Assembly (NCBI GenBank): GCA_035280245.1
Contig: DATEGF010000330.1
Span: forward strand, 1 to 41,011
From: DASZHJ01 sp035280245
GTDB taxonomy: Bacteria > Pseudomonadota > Alphaproteobacteria > ATCC43930 > CGMCC-115725
Reading direction: 5' to 3'
Length of the DNA: 41,011 nt
Positions 8,107 through 16,479 of the stretch are shown one piece after another (within the stretch, counting starts at the first letter, position 1; each line of letters opens with the position of its first letter). Position numbers and translations under genes: made by a program. The notes beneath the pieces were generated by a model. The model was not told the DNA's origin. It did not search any database and worked only from the letters and a program-made list of their open reading frames with translations.

Positions 8107-8844
8107 ATGCCCAATGCACCCCTGTCGGCCGAGACCCTCAAGAATTTCCTCTATGCCAGCACGGCGACCGTCTCCATGCAGATGCTGAAGCGTGGCTTTC
8201 GCCATTGCGCCGTGAACGGCGTGCGCCCCCTCAATGCCAGGGCGGCAAGGCTCGTCGGGCCAGCCTTCACCTTGCGCTTCATTCCCGGCCGCGAGGATCT
8301 CGATCAGCCGCCCAAGCCCTCCGATCCGCCCAGTGCCGCACGGGCGGCAATCGAGGGCACGCCCGCCGGCCATGTGCTGGTGATCGCCACCGAAGGCAAC
8401 ACGTCGGCAGGCACGCTCGGCGACATCCTGGCGCTGAGACTCAAGGTGCGTGGCGTCGCCGGTGTTCTGAGCGATGGCGCCATGCGGGACTCGCCGGTGA
8501 TCGGAAAGATGGACTTTCCCGTTTACTGCACTGCGACCGCCGCGCCGCCGAGCATGAACAACCTGCATCCTGTCGAGGTACAAACACCGGTCGGCATATG
8601 CAGCGTGGCCGTTTATCCCGGCGATGTGATCGTGGCCGATGAAGACGGCGCCATTGTGGTGCCGCGCCATCTTGCCGACGAGGTGGCGCATGATTCCTTC
8701 GAGCAGGAGCGGCTGGAGAAGTTCGTGGCCATCCGCATCGGCCAGGGCCGGGAGATTCCCGGCACCTACCCGCCCAACGATCAAACCAGGGCCGACTACC
8801 AAGCCTGGATAAAGGCGGGAGAGCCGGCGACCTGGCCCCCCTAG
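8107..8844 (+). CDS. RraA-like / HMG-aldolase-family protein
   Basis: The 245-residue protein has the RraA signature GTLGDILALRLKVRGVAG followed by SDGAMRD. The Gly-Asp and Arg-Asp pairs form the Mg2+/oxoacid site of 4-hydroxy-4-methyl-2-oxoglutarate aldolases and related 2-oxo-acid lyases. The C-terminal DEDGAIVVPR is also typical. The family covers retro-aldol cleavage or decarboxylation of hydroxy-oxo acids, as well as a non-catalytic RNase E regulator. With the metal-site residues present and a catabolic context, an enzyme is more likely here. GGAGAGGG lies about 10 bp before ATG 8107. After deamination of a hydroxylated amino acid, a hydroxy-oxo acid would be a plausible substrate (inference). 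Confidence 0.85.
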   Translation: MPNAPLSAETLKNFLYASTATVSMQMLKRGFRHCAVNGVRPLNARAARLVGPAFTLRFIPGREDLDQPPKPSDPPSAARAAIEGTPAGHVLVIATEGNTSAGTLGDILALRLKVRGVAGVLSDGAMRDSPVIGKMDFPVYCTATAAPPSMNNLHPVEVQTPVGICSVAVYPGDVIVADEDGAIVVPRHLADEVAHDSFEQERLEKFVAIRIGQGREIPGTYPPNDQTRADYQAWIKAGEPATWPP

Positions 8845-9008
8845 CGATGATCGCCTACGGGTCCGCAGGCGCGTTACAAGACACGCCGGACAAGATTCCG
8901 CTTGCGGTGTGCCACATCCGGACGTTCCTGCGCGCCCATCGACCCGGTACAGCAGCGCGCTCCATGACAGCCGCGGCCCAGTAGGCGGACGCCGGACGAT
9001 GCTGTAGC

Positions 9009-9953
9009 GTGTCAGCTCCAGGGGTGCTTGCTGTAAGAAATTGGAGTCGGGCCACGGACCTTCCTCGCCACCAACGCTACGACTATTCGCCAATCATCGA
9101 TCGGCCGGATTTCGACTGGCCCGACGGCAAGCGATTGGCCGTCTACCTGGCACTCAACGTCGAGCATTTCGCCTTCGGCGAGGGGCTGGGGCACACCCTC
9201 ACGGCAGCAGCGCCGGCGCCCGATCATCGCAACTATGCCTGGCGCGACTACGGCCTGCGGGTCGGCATCTGGCGGATTTTCGATCTGTTCGATCGGCTGA
9301 AGCTGCCGGCCTGCCACCTCACGAACTCCACCGTCTTCGAGCACTATCCGCAGATCACCGCGCGCATCCGAGAGCGTGGCGATGAGGTTGTAGGGCATGG
9401 CCGGACGAACTCCGAGCGCCAGATCGACTTCAAGGAGGCAGCGGAGGCGGCCCTGATCCGGGAGGCGACCGACACGATCGCGCGGCTTGGCGGTGCGCGG
9501 CCCTTCGGGTGGATGGGCCCGTGGATCTCCGAGACGCTGGTCACGCCCGACCTGCTCAAGGAAGCCGGCTACAAGTACCTGATGGACTGGCCCTGCGATG
9601 ATCAGGCGTTCTGGATGCGGACGCGGTCAGGGCCCATCCTGCATGTGCCCTATCCGATCGAGGTCAACGACTCGCCGGTGATCTGCAATCGCATGTTCAC
9701 GCATGACGACTTTGCCAAGATCATCACCGACCAGTTCGACCAGGTGCTGAAGCTCTCCGAGCGCCAGCCCCTGATCATGGGCATCGCGCTCCATACCTTC
9801 GTGGTGGGTCAGCCGTTCCGTCTGCTCGCACTTGAGCGCGCCTTGGAGCACATGCTCGGGCACGGAGATGTCGGCAAGGTGTGGTTCACCCGGCCCGGCA
9901 CCATCGCGGACTACGTCATGCAGCTGCCGAAAGGGATCGTGCCTGGAAGTTGA
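9009..9953 (+). CDS. NodB/PuuE-type polysaccharide deacetylase-like hydrolase
   Basis: The 314-residue protein has a NodB-like barrel without signal peptide or membrane segment, so it is cytoplasmic. LAVYLALNVEHFAFGEG (about 43-59) carries the first metal-ligand region. GHGRTNSERQ supplies the second, in the pattern of PuuE allantoinase-like enzymes rather than the HxxxH of true chitin deacetylases. These proteins act on small amides or imides more often than on polysaccharides. GTG 9009 is used as start; GTG 9024, five codons later, is an alternative. The convergent amidase gene ends 10 bp beyond its stop. An amide- or ring-opening role for a nitrogen compound is inferred. Confidence 0.8.
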   Translation: MSAPGVLAVRNWSRATDLPRHQRYDYSPIIDRPDFDWPDGKRLAVYLALNVEHFAFGEGLGHTLTAAAPAPDHRNYAWRDYGLRVGIWRIFDLFDRLKLPACHLTNSTVFEHYPQITARIRERGDEVVGHGRTNSERQIDFKEAAEAALIREATDTIARLGGARPFGWMGPWISETLVTPDLLKEAGYKYLMDWPCDDQAFWMRTRSGPILHVPYPIEVNDSPVICNRMFTHDDFAKIITDQFDQVLKLSERQPLIMGIALHTFVVGQPFRLLALERALEHMLGHGDVGKVWFTRPGTIADYVMQLPKGIVPGS

Positions 9954-9963
9954 GGCGATCGCC

Positions 9964-11358
9964 TCACGAAAGGCTCGGGTGCTGCGTCACCCATCCCATC
10001 GTGGCTTCGTAGGCCTGCGCCACGCGGTAGCACATCGCCTCGCCAAAGGGATGGCCGACGATCTGGATCGACAGGGGCAGCCCTCCGCGCGAGAAACCGG
10101 CGGGGATCACGACGGCGGGCTGTCCCGTGACGTTGAAGGGCATGCGCGCTTGCCGCCAATAGTTCCGCGCGAGCGCGTCGCCGTCGTCGATGCGGCAGGC
10201 GGGATCCATGCTCGAGGCGGTCACCGCGACGTCGATGTCTCCGAACGCGGCGAGGGTCTGCTGTTTGAGCGCGAGGCGCCAGCGCACGGCCTGCAGATAG
10301 TGTGCCGCGGTCAAAGTAGCACCGGCGAGAAGCCGCTCCCGACCCCGCGCTCCGTAGTCCTCCGGCCGCGTCTTGAGCCAGTGCTCATGGACCGCGTAGG
10401 ACTCGGCGGCAAGGATGATCTGCCCACAGGCGCTGAAGTCGGCGAGCGGCCGGAGCGTGATCTCGCGTACGAGCGCACCTTGCTGGGCGAATGACTCCAC
10501 GGCCGCCTCGAGGGCCGCGACCTGCTCGGGGTCCGCCTCGACATCCTTTGTATAGAAGTGCCGGACGACGCCGATCTTGAGGCCCCGGACGCCGCGATCG
10601 AGATCGGCGGCGTAGTCGGGGATAACGGCGTCGGCGCTCGCGGGATCGCTGTCGTCGCGTCCGGCGATCACCTGCAGCATGATCGCATTGTCGCGCACCG
10701 TGCGCGTCATCGGCCCGACGTGGTCGAGCGCGAAGGAGAGCGGCAGCACGCCGCGCCGGCTGACCAGGCCGTAGGTCGGCTTCATGCCCACGATGCCGCA
10801 GAGCGATGCCGGGTTACGGATCGAGCCCCCGGTGTCGCTGCCGATGGCCGCGGGAAAGAAGCCTGCGCCGAGACCGACGCCGCTTCCGCTCGAGGAGCCG
10901 CCCGGAAAATAGTCGCGGTTCCAGGGATTTCGCGCGGGCGGCCACGGCAAATCGAACGAGGGCCCACCGACCGCGAACTCATGGGTCGAGAGTTTGCCGA
11001 GGAGAATCGCGCCGGCGCCGCGCAGCTTGGCCGCGACACAGGCATCGGCGCGGGCGACATTGTCGATCAGAATCTTCGAATGACCGGTGGTCGGCAGCCC
11101 CGCCGCGTCGACGATATCCTTGAGACCGTAGGGAATGCCGTGGAACGGGCCGCGGCAGCGCCCGGCGGCGATCTCATCCTCGGCCGAGCGTGCGGCCTCG
11201 AGCGCCCGCTCCGGGGTGAGCCTCACGAATGCATTCAGCGTCGGCTCGATGCGCTCGATCCGCGCGAGCAGGGCGGTCGTGTATTCGACCGGCGACAACT
11301 TCCGTGCGCGGATGAGTCCCGCCGCCTCGGCGACGGTCAGGAACGCCAGCTCGGTCAA
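9964..11358 (-). CDS. Amidase-signature hydrolase (AtzE/GatA-like)
   Basis: The 464-residue product carries the Ser-cisSer-Lys triad: Lys80 (PYGLKD), Ser155 in GGSSSGSG, and nucleophile Ser179 in GSDTGGSIR. Amidase-signature enzymes hydrolyse carboxamides through an acyl-enzyme. There is no signal peptide. Translation starts at TTG 11358, whose last two bases overlap the stop of the upstream 59-residue gene (TTGA), so the two are translationally coupled. That small partner resembles AtzG, the helper of the 1-carboxybiuret hydrolase AtzE, which places this amidase in the AtzE-like group. It does not look like the tRNA-dependent GatA, which belongs with GatB and GatC. The substrate is unknown. 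Confidence 0.93.
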   Translation of the reverse strand: MTELAFLTVAEAAGLIRARKLSPVEYTTALLARIERIEPTLNAFVRLTPERALEAARSAEDEIAAGRCRGPFHGIPYGLKDIVDAAGLPTTGHSKILIDNVARADACVAAKLRGAGAILLGKLSTHEFAVGGPSFDLPWPPARNPWNRDYFPGGSSSGSGVGLGAGFFPAAIGSDTGGSIRNPASLCGIVGMKPTYGLVSRRGVLPLSFALDHVGPMTRTVRDNAIMLQVIAGRDDSDPASADAVIPDYAADLDRGVRGLKIGVVRHFYTKDVEADPEQVAALEAAVESFAQQGALVREITLRPLADFSACGQIILAAESYAVHEHWLKTRPEDYGARGRERLLAGATLTAAHYLQAVRWRLALKQQTLAAFGDIDVAVTASSMDPACRIDDGDALARNYWRQARMPFNVTGQPAVVIPAGFSRGGLPLSIQIVGHPFGEAMCYRVAQAYEATMGWVTQHPSLS

Positions 11359-11534
11359 GGCTTGCGCTCCTTCGCTTGATAGATATGCGCGGGCTCATCG
11401 GCGACGGTCAGGTTTTTGGGGAGTCGCTCGATGTGTCGCTTCATGTTCGCCGCGGCGCGCTCGAGCTGTGCCAGATGCTCGGCGGTCAGCCGGTCAAGCC
11501 CGAGCGCCCGGGCCCACTCCCGAAGATCATTCAT
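11355..11534 (-). CDS. AtzG/DUF4089-like small amidase partner (59 aa)
   Basis: ATG 11534 follows GAGGAAG at proper spacing; an in-frame GTG at 11546 overlaps that site and is less likely. The short protein is predicted to form an N-terminal helix and a long second helix, ending in a conserved-looking EPAHIY segment. That is the architecture of DUF4089/AtzG and, more distantly, GatC: a small helical protein that wraps around an amidase and ends in an extended tail. The gene directly precedes the amidase with a 4-bp overlap, which supports a stoichiometric complex. Assignment rests on size, pattern and position; the sequence itself is too short to be certain. Confidence 0.7.
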   Translation of the reverse strand: MNDLREWARALGLDRLTAEHLAQLERAAANMKRHIERLPKNLTVADEPAHIYQAKERKP

Positions 11535-11599
11535 GGGCTTCCTCACTCACGCGCGTGGTACGTTGTTCTAGCACCGATGGGGCATGGGGAAAAAAGCGA

Positions 11600-12526
11600 A
11601 TGCCGATCGTCCTGCAGGAAACGCTTCGTGGCCTGCTCTATGCGCCGTTCTACGCTGCTTTGGCCCTCGATGCCTATCGGGAGGAGGGCGTGGAGGTCCG
11701 GTTCGTCAGCGCTCCGCGCCCCGGCGAGGCCGCCCGCGGGCTCCTCGATGGCACCGTGGACGTCAGCTGGGGCGGCCCCATGCGCGTCATGGAGACTTAC
11801 GAGAAGCACCCCGATTGCGATCTGGTCTGCTTTTGCGAGGTGGTCACCCGCGACCCCTTCTGTCTCGTCGGTCGCGGCGCACGTCCGGATTTCCAGCTGG
11901 CCGACCTCGTGGGAATGACGATTGCGACGGTGAGCGAGGTGCCGACCCCGTGGCTCTGCCTGCAAGAAGACATCCGCCGCGCCGAACTCGATCCTGGCGC
12001 GATCGACCGCATCTCCGATCGCGGCATGGTGGAAAACCTGAGCGCCCTGCGCGAGGGAAAGATCGCTGCTGTCCAGTTGTTCGAGCCGCTCATCGAGGAG
12101 GCGTTGGCCGACGGCACGTGCAGCATCTGGCATGCCGCGGCCGAGCGCGGCCCCACGTCCTACACCACCTTCTACGCGCGCCGCCCGCTGCTCGCCCGTC
12201 GACGTCCCGAGCTCGCGGCCATGATCCGCGCGATCTACCGCACGCAGAAGTGGTTCCACGCCACGGCGGGCGCTGAGATCGCGCGGACCATCGCACGGTT
12301 TTTCCCGGATCAGCCGGAGGGTCGCCTGGCAGCCGCGATCGATCGCTACAAACGGCTTGGTGTCTGGGGAAAGAATCCCCGTTTGCCGAGATCGGGCTAC
12401 GATCGTCTCAAGGCAGGACTCGTCTCCGGCGGGTTCGTGACGCGCGGAACCGGCTACGAAGTGGCCGTCGACAATACGCTCGCCGAGCACGTCACCGCCG
12501 AGGATCCGCCGGCGCTCGTGCGATGA
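11600..12526 (+). CDS. NMT1/THI5-like substrate-binding-type protein without signal peptide
   Basis: The 308-residue protein begins directly with the first strand of a periplasmic-binding fold (MPIVLQETLRGLLYAPFYAA) and contains the VDVSWGGPMRVM segment typical of NMT1/SsuA-like proteins. No hydrophobic leader precedes it. GGGGA about 10 bp upstream supports ATG 11600, and an in-frame extension to 11135 would run antisense through the amidase. It is therefore either a cytoplasmic member, as in the Thi5-type pyrimidine synthases, or a binding protein that lost its leader. No NMT1-type permease or ATPase lies beside it. It is followed after 82 bp by the phosphonopyruvate-hydrolase-like gene. 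Confidence 0.75.
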   Translation: MPIVLQETLRGLLYAPFYAALALDAYREEGVEVRFVSAPRPGEAARGLLDGTVDVSWGGPMRVMETYEKHPDCDLVCFCEVVTRDPFCLVGRGARPDFQLADLVGMTIATVSEVPTPWLCLQEDIRRAELDPGAIDRISDRGMVENLSALREGKIAAVQLFEPLIEEALADGTCSIWHAAAERGPTSYTTFYARRPLLARRRPELAAMIRAIYRTQKWFHATAGAEIARTIARFFPDQPEGRLAAAIDRYKRLGVWGKNPRLPRSGYDRLKAGLVSGGFVTRGTGYEVAVDNTLAEHVTAEDPPALVR

Positions 12527-12608
12527 CGATGTTTCCGCTAGCCACCTTGGCTTGGTTCAACCGCCCGACGGTGCATCAACTCCGGAAACTCGGATCGGAG
12601 AATCACTG

Positions 12609-13481
12609 ATGAGTCCTGGGAATATGCTCAAGGCCAAAATGGGCGCGACCGGCCTCGTGCACGTCATGGCGACGCACAGCCCCCTGTCGGCGCGGCTCGC
12701 GGAGGAGGCCGGATTCGATGGCCTTTGGGCATCGGGCTTCGAGCTCTCGGCGCTTTACGGGCTCGCCGACGTGAGCCTGATCAGCATGACGCAGCATCTC
12801 GACATGCTGCGGGCGATCGCCCAGCAGACGGCGCTGCCGATCGTGGCCGACATCGACACGGGCTTCGGCAACGCCATCAATGTGATCCACGCGATCAAGC
12901 AGTACGAGGCTGCCGGCGCCGCCGCGGTCGTCATCGAGGACAAGACCTTCCCGAAAGTGACCAGCCTGGTCGCCGACGGCCGGCAGGAGCTGCTCCGCGC
13001 CGACGAGTTCCAAGGCAAGATCGCGGCCGCCCTCGCGACGCGGACCGATCCGGATTTTCTGATCATCGCCCGCACCGAGGCGCTGATCGCCGGACTCGGC
13101 GAGGCCGAGGCCTTGAAGCGCGCCGCGGCCTATGAGGAGGCTGGCGCCGACATGATTCTGGTCCACTCCAAGAAGCGGACGCCGGACGAGGTCGAGAGCT
13201 TCGCCAGGGCCTGGAAAGGGAAAGCGCCGATCGTCATCGTGCCAACCGCCTATCCGGAGCTGAGCAAGTCCAGGATCAAGGCGCTCGGCAAGATCAAGAT
13301 GGTGATCTACGGCAACCACGCCATTCGCGCCGCGGTCACCGCGATGAAGGACGTCTTCGCGCGCATTCGCGCCGATGGCGGCATCCAGAACGTCCACCAC
13401 GACATCGTCTCGGTCGAGGAGATCTTCCGGCTGCAGCGGATGGATGGAATCAAGGACGACGAGCGCAAATTCCTGCGGTGA
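12609..13481 (+). CDS. PEP mutase/isocitrate lyase superfamily enzyme, probable phosphonopyruvate hydrolase
   Basis: The 290-residue barrel protein is close to PEP mutase throughout: GLWASG (Trp40), DIDTGFGN (Asp81, Asp83), Arg155 in IIARTEAL, and the C-terminal IVSVEEIFRLQR. The gate loop reads EDKTFPKVTS (110-119). The residue that is Asn in PEP mutase (EDK-x5-NS) is Thr118 here. As I recall, phosphonopyruvate hydrolase of Variovorax has Thr at this same position. The enzyme would then cleave the C-P bond of phosphonopyruvate to pyruvate and phosphate. No phosphonopyruvate decarboxylase gene is nearby, which argues against phosphonate synthesis. GGAG lies 8 bp before ATG 12609. A plain PEP mutase or another C-C lyase remains possible. 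Confidence 0.75.
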   Translation: MSPGNMLKAKMGATGLVHVMATHSPLSARLAEEAGFDGLWASGFELSALYGLADVSLISMTQHLDMLRAIAQQTALPIVADIDTGFGNAINVIHAIKQYEAAGAAAVVIEDKTFPKVTSLVADGRQELLRADEFQGKIAAALATRTDPDFLIIARTEALIAGLGEAEALKRAAAYEEAGADMILVHSKKRTPDEVESFARAWKGKAPIVIVPTAYPELSKSRIKALGKIKMVIYGNHAIRAAVTAMKDVFARIRADGGIQNVHHDIVSVEEIFRLQRMDGIKDDERKFLR

Positions 13482-13577
13482 CCGGCGAGTAATTTGGCGG
13501 CAATCGTCCTACGCCTATTGCTATCGCGATAACTCGCCGTACAGTTTCGCCCGGCTCGCTGCCATGGAGAGCGTCCG

Positions 13578-14192
13578 ATGGTCCGTGAACCCATCCTGCA
13601 TCTGGTCGAGATCGACGCGCTGCGCCCGACGCAGATCACGGTCGGCATGCGCGAGGTCGAGGCCAAGCGCCGGGCATGGCGAGGGAAGAAGGATCGCAAG
13701 GCTGGGGAGTATCTCGGCCAGCACATGATTCCGGTGATCCTCGGACCCAAGGACCACCACTACATCATCGACCATCATCATCTGGCCCGCGCCCTCCACG
13801 AGGAGGGCGTCGAGGCGGTGCTGGTGACGGTGGTGGCGAACCTCCGGCGGCTCGAGCGCGACGCCTTCTGGTTCGTGCTCGAGAACCGCAACTGGATGCA
13901 CGCTTTCGACGACCAGGGCCGGCGGCGTGGCTATGAGGACATTCCCAAATCCGTCGACGGTCTGATCGACGATCCCTTCCGCTCGCTCGCGGGCGAATTG
14001 CGCCTGGCCGGCGGCTTCGCCAAGGACACCACGCCGTTCAGCGAGTTCCTGTGGGCGGATTTCCTGCGGCGTCGGATCAAGCGCAAGATGGTGGAGAAGG
14101 AATTCGACCGCGCGCTTCAAAAGGCGCTCAAGCTCGCGAAGGGCGAGGACGCCGACTATCTGCCCGGCTGGTGCGGGCCCGTGGCAGGGTGA
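13578..14192 (+). CDS. ParB/Srx-fold protein (ParBc_2-like, 204 aa)
   Basis: The protein has the ParB/sulfiredoxin core without a DNA-binding domain. TVGMREVEAKR (about 21-31, Glu26) and IIDHHHLARAL (about 63-73) are the two conserved patches that in this superfamily bind a nucleotide or phosphate. It is often annotated as chromosome partitioning protein, but it lacks the ParB helix-turn-helix, so that name is misleading. Related ParB/Srx proteins include free-serine kinases (SbnI, SerK). GGAGAG precedes ATG 13578 by 6 bp. It lies between the phosphonopyruvate-hydrolase-like gene and an ABC importer and is probably co-transcribed with both. A phosphotransfer role is inference. Confidence 0.72.
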   Translation: MVREPILHLVEIDALRPTQITVGMREVEAKRRAWRGKKDRKAGEYLGQHMIPVILGPKDHHYIIDHHHLARALHEEGVEAVLVTVVANLRRLERDAFWFVLENRNWMHAFDDQGRRRGYEDIPKSVDGLIDDPFRSLAGELRLAGGFAKDTTPFSEFLWADFLRRRIKRKMVEKEFDRALQKALKLAKGEDADYLPGWCGPVAG

Positions 14193-14296
14193 CGGCGCGG
14201 ATGGCGGGGCATGGCCTCGACATCTCGGTCTCGTCGCGGCACCCTGACCGGAGCCGCCAATCCGGCCCCAAGAGAATGAAACAGGGAGGACATGCC

Positions 14297-15550
14297 ATGA
14301 AGCGCCGAGCACTGCTGAAGGGAAGTCTCGCGGGTGCTGCCGCGCTCGCGATGCCCTACATCGCCCGGGCGCAAAGCGGGCAGAAGCTGAGCTTCCTCAC
14401 CTGGAACATCGCGGACCAGGAAAAGCTCTTCAAGGAGGAGTTTGCCGACTTCCAGAAGACGCATCCCGGCGTCGAGATCGAGTGGCTCGACAAGAAAGGG
14501 CCGGACCTGCCTGCCTTCTACCAGACTCAGCTGGTGGCCGGCACCGCGCCCGACGTGGTCGATCTCCAGGGCGCGCTTTGGGTCGAATACGCCGCCGGCG
14601 GCGCGCTCCTCGACCTCTCGCCCTATCTCGCGAAGGAGCCCGAGGTCGCCAAGCTCTACAACGCTGACTACCTCGCGAGCTGGCGCTATGACGGCAAGAC
14701 CTACATGCTGCCGTTCTATATCGCGAAGACGCTGCTCTTCTACAACAAGGCCATGTTCAAGGAGGCGGGCCTCGAGGCGCCGCCGGCGAGCTTCGACGAG
14801 ATCCTGTCGTTCGCCCAGCGCATGGCGAAGGGCGAGAAGACGGGGTTCATGACCCTCAATTTCGACTGGCTCTACTGGCCGCTCTTCAAGATGAACGGCG
14901 TCGATCTCCTGACGGCCGATATGAAGAAGCCCGCGTTCAACACGCCGCAGGCCGCGGAGGTGCTGGGCAAGCTCGCCGCGAGCACCGACAAGGGCGCCAT
15001 CAACAAGATCTCCTGGACCGGGCGCTGGGTCGAGCCGAACGGCGCCTTCGCCGGCAACACTGTCGGCATGTTCCACGCGCATTCCTCGGCCTATTTCTTC
15101 GTCAAGGGTCAGGGCGCCTGGATCAATCCCGATACGCTCGGCATCACGCAGCTGCCGGGCTATTGGGCGACGCCGACCAATCATGGGTTCGGCATCTCCA
15201 AGAGCAGCAAGAATCCGGACCTCGCGTGGGCGTTCATCAAGCACCTCACCAGCAATAAGTGGGCGACGGAGTTCGCGCTCCGGCGCAAGCTGGTGACCGG
15301 CACCATCGTGGCCGACCAGCAGAGCCTCGAGACCATTGGCAAGGAGGACCCGCTCGGCCGTGCGGTGCTCCAGACCCAGCTCGAGCACACCGACAAGTTC
15401 ACCGGCAACTGGCCGCTGCCCTTCGACGCCGAGCTCAAGGACGCGTTCTATCCCGAGATCCAGAACGCCGTGCTCGGCCGCAAGACAGCGGCGGCGGCGC
15501 TCGGCGATGCGGAGCGCGCGGTCGAGCGCGTGCTGCGTCGCCACGCCTGA
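14297..15550 (+). CDS. ABC importer substrate-binding protein, carbohydrate type, Tat-like leader
   Basis: ATG 14297 lies 6 bp after GGGAGGA. The leader (MKRRALLKGSLAGAAALAMP) has twin arginines followed by a hydrophobic stretch and an AxA-type site (ARAQ), so export by Tat is likely. The mature protein (about 390 residues) is a family-1 extracellular binding protein, with the WNIADQEKLFKEEFADFQK opening and the DLAWAFIKHLTS hinge segment near the C-terminus. Such proteins bind sugars, sugar phosphates or glycerol phosphates in the periplasm. Two permease genes follow directly. The ligand is unknown; the phosphonopyruvate-hydrolase-like gene upstream makes a phosphorus-bearing ligand worth considering. 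Confidence 0.9.
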   Translation: MKRRALLKGSLAGAAALAMPYIARAQSGQKLSFLTWNIADQEKLFKEEFADFQKTHPGVEIEWLDKKGPDLPAFYQTQLVAGTAPDVVDLQGALWVEYAAGGALLDLSPYLAKEPEVAKLYNADYLASWRYDGKTYMLPFYIAKTLLFYNKAMFKEAGLEAPPASFDEILSFAQRMAKGEKTGFMTLNFDWLYWPLFKMNGVDLLTADMKKPAFNTPQAAEVLGKLAASTDKGAINKISWTGRWVEPNGAFAGNTVGMFHAHSSAYFFVKGQGAWINPDTLGITQLPGYWATPTNHGFGISKSSKNPDLAWAFIKHLTSNKWATEFALRRKLVTGTIVADQQSLETIGKEDPLGRAVLQTQLEHTDKFTGNWPLPFDAELKDAFYPEIQNAVLGRKTAAAALGDAERAVERVLRRHA

Positions 15551-15573
15551 GACGCGGGCGCACGGCCATCACG

Positions 15574-16479
15574 GTGGCGCGCAGGGGTCGCGGAGGGCGC
15601 TGGCGCCGGACCGCTGAGGTCTGGTGCCTGCTCGCGCCGTCGCTGGCGATCTTCCTGCTCTATCGCATCCTGCCGTTGCTCTGGAACGGCGTCCTCTCGT
15701 TCGAGGACTGGTCGCCGCTCCGGCCCGCCCATTGGATCGGGCTCGAAAACTACGACGAGATGCTGTTCGACGATGGCGTGTTCTGGCAGGCACTCTGGAA
15801 TACGCTGATCTTCATGGCGAGCGCGCCGATCGGCATCGTGATCGCACTGGCCCTGGCGCTTCTGGTTAACGCGCGGATCCGGGGCCGCGACATCTATCGC
15901 ACCATCATCTTTCTCTCTTACCCGCTGATGACCGTGGCGGTCGCGATCATCTGGCGCTGGATGTTCGACGAGCGGGTGGGACTCATCAATTATGTCGCGC
16001 GATCGCTCGATCTCGTCGACCGCCCGATCCAGTTCCTGAACTCCTTCAATTGGGCGCTGCCCTCTGTGATCGCCGCCAATACGTGGCAGATGCTGGGCTT
16101 CTATATGATCATCCTGCTGACGGGCTTGCAGAGCATTCCCGGCGAGCTGCACGAGGCCGCGGCGATCGATGGCGCGACGGGATCGCGCCGTTTCTGGAGC
16201 ATCACGCTCCCGCTGCTGCGGCCGACGCTGTTCCTGTGCTTCGTGATCGGCATGCTCAATTCCTTCACGAGCTTCGACCTCGTCTATGTCATGACCGGCG
16301 GTGGTCCCGGCCGCGCGACCGAGCTGCTGATCACTTATATCTACAAGCTCGGCTTCTCCCAGACGCGGTTCGACTACGCGGCCGCGGTCACCGTGTTCTT
16401 CTTCGTGCTGCTTATTTCCGTAACCTGGGTCGCGAACCGGCTCTCGGGCCGCGACGCCGGCGCCATGCGGCTCGACTGA
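15574..16479 (+). CDS. ABC importer permease, MalF/UgpA type
   Basis: The 301-residue product has about six membrane segments and the cytoplasmic EAA loop EAAAIDGATGSRRFW that docks to the ATPase. GTG 15574 is taken as start because it gives the normal permease length and the first membrane segment (LLAPSLAIFLLYRILPLL) follows about 20 residues later. No ATG is available between the upstream stop and that segment. The gene begins 23 bp after the binding-protein stop and its own stop overlaps the next permease start (TGATG), so translation is coupled. It would form the channel with the following permease. Confidence 0.92.
   Translation: MARRGRGGRWRRTAEVWCLLAPSLAIFLLYRILPLLWNGVLSFEDWSPLRPAHWIGLENYDEMLFDDGVFWQALWNTLIFMASAPIGIVIALALALLVNARIRGRDIYRTIIFLSYPLMTVAVAIIWRWMFDERVGLINYVARSLDLVDRPIQFLNSFNWALPSVIAANTWQMLGFYMIILLTGLQSIPGELHEAAAIDGATGSRRFWSITLPLLRPTLFLCFVIGMLNSFTSFDLVYVMTGGGPGRATELLITYIYKLGFSQTRFDYAAAVTVFFFVLLISVTWVANRLSGRDAGAMRLD

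Noticed and set aside
11135..11599. Upstream extension of the NMT1-like gene
   Set aside because: It reads antisense through the amidase and its partner and provides no signal peptide.
12609..13481. Calling the gene PEP mutase with a phosphonate biosynthesis cluster
   Set aside because: The gate loop lacks the Asn, and no phosphonopyruvate decarboxylase or transaminase of phosphonate synthesis is in the window.
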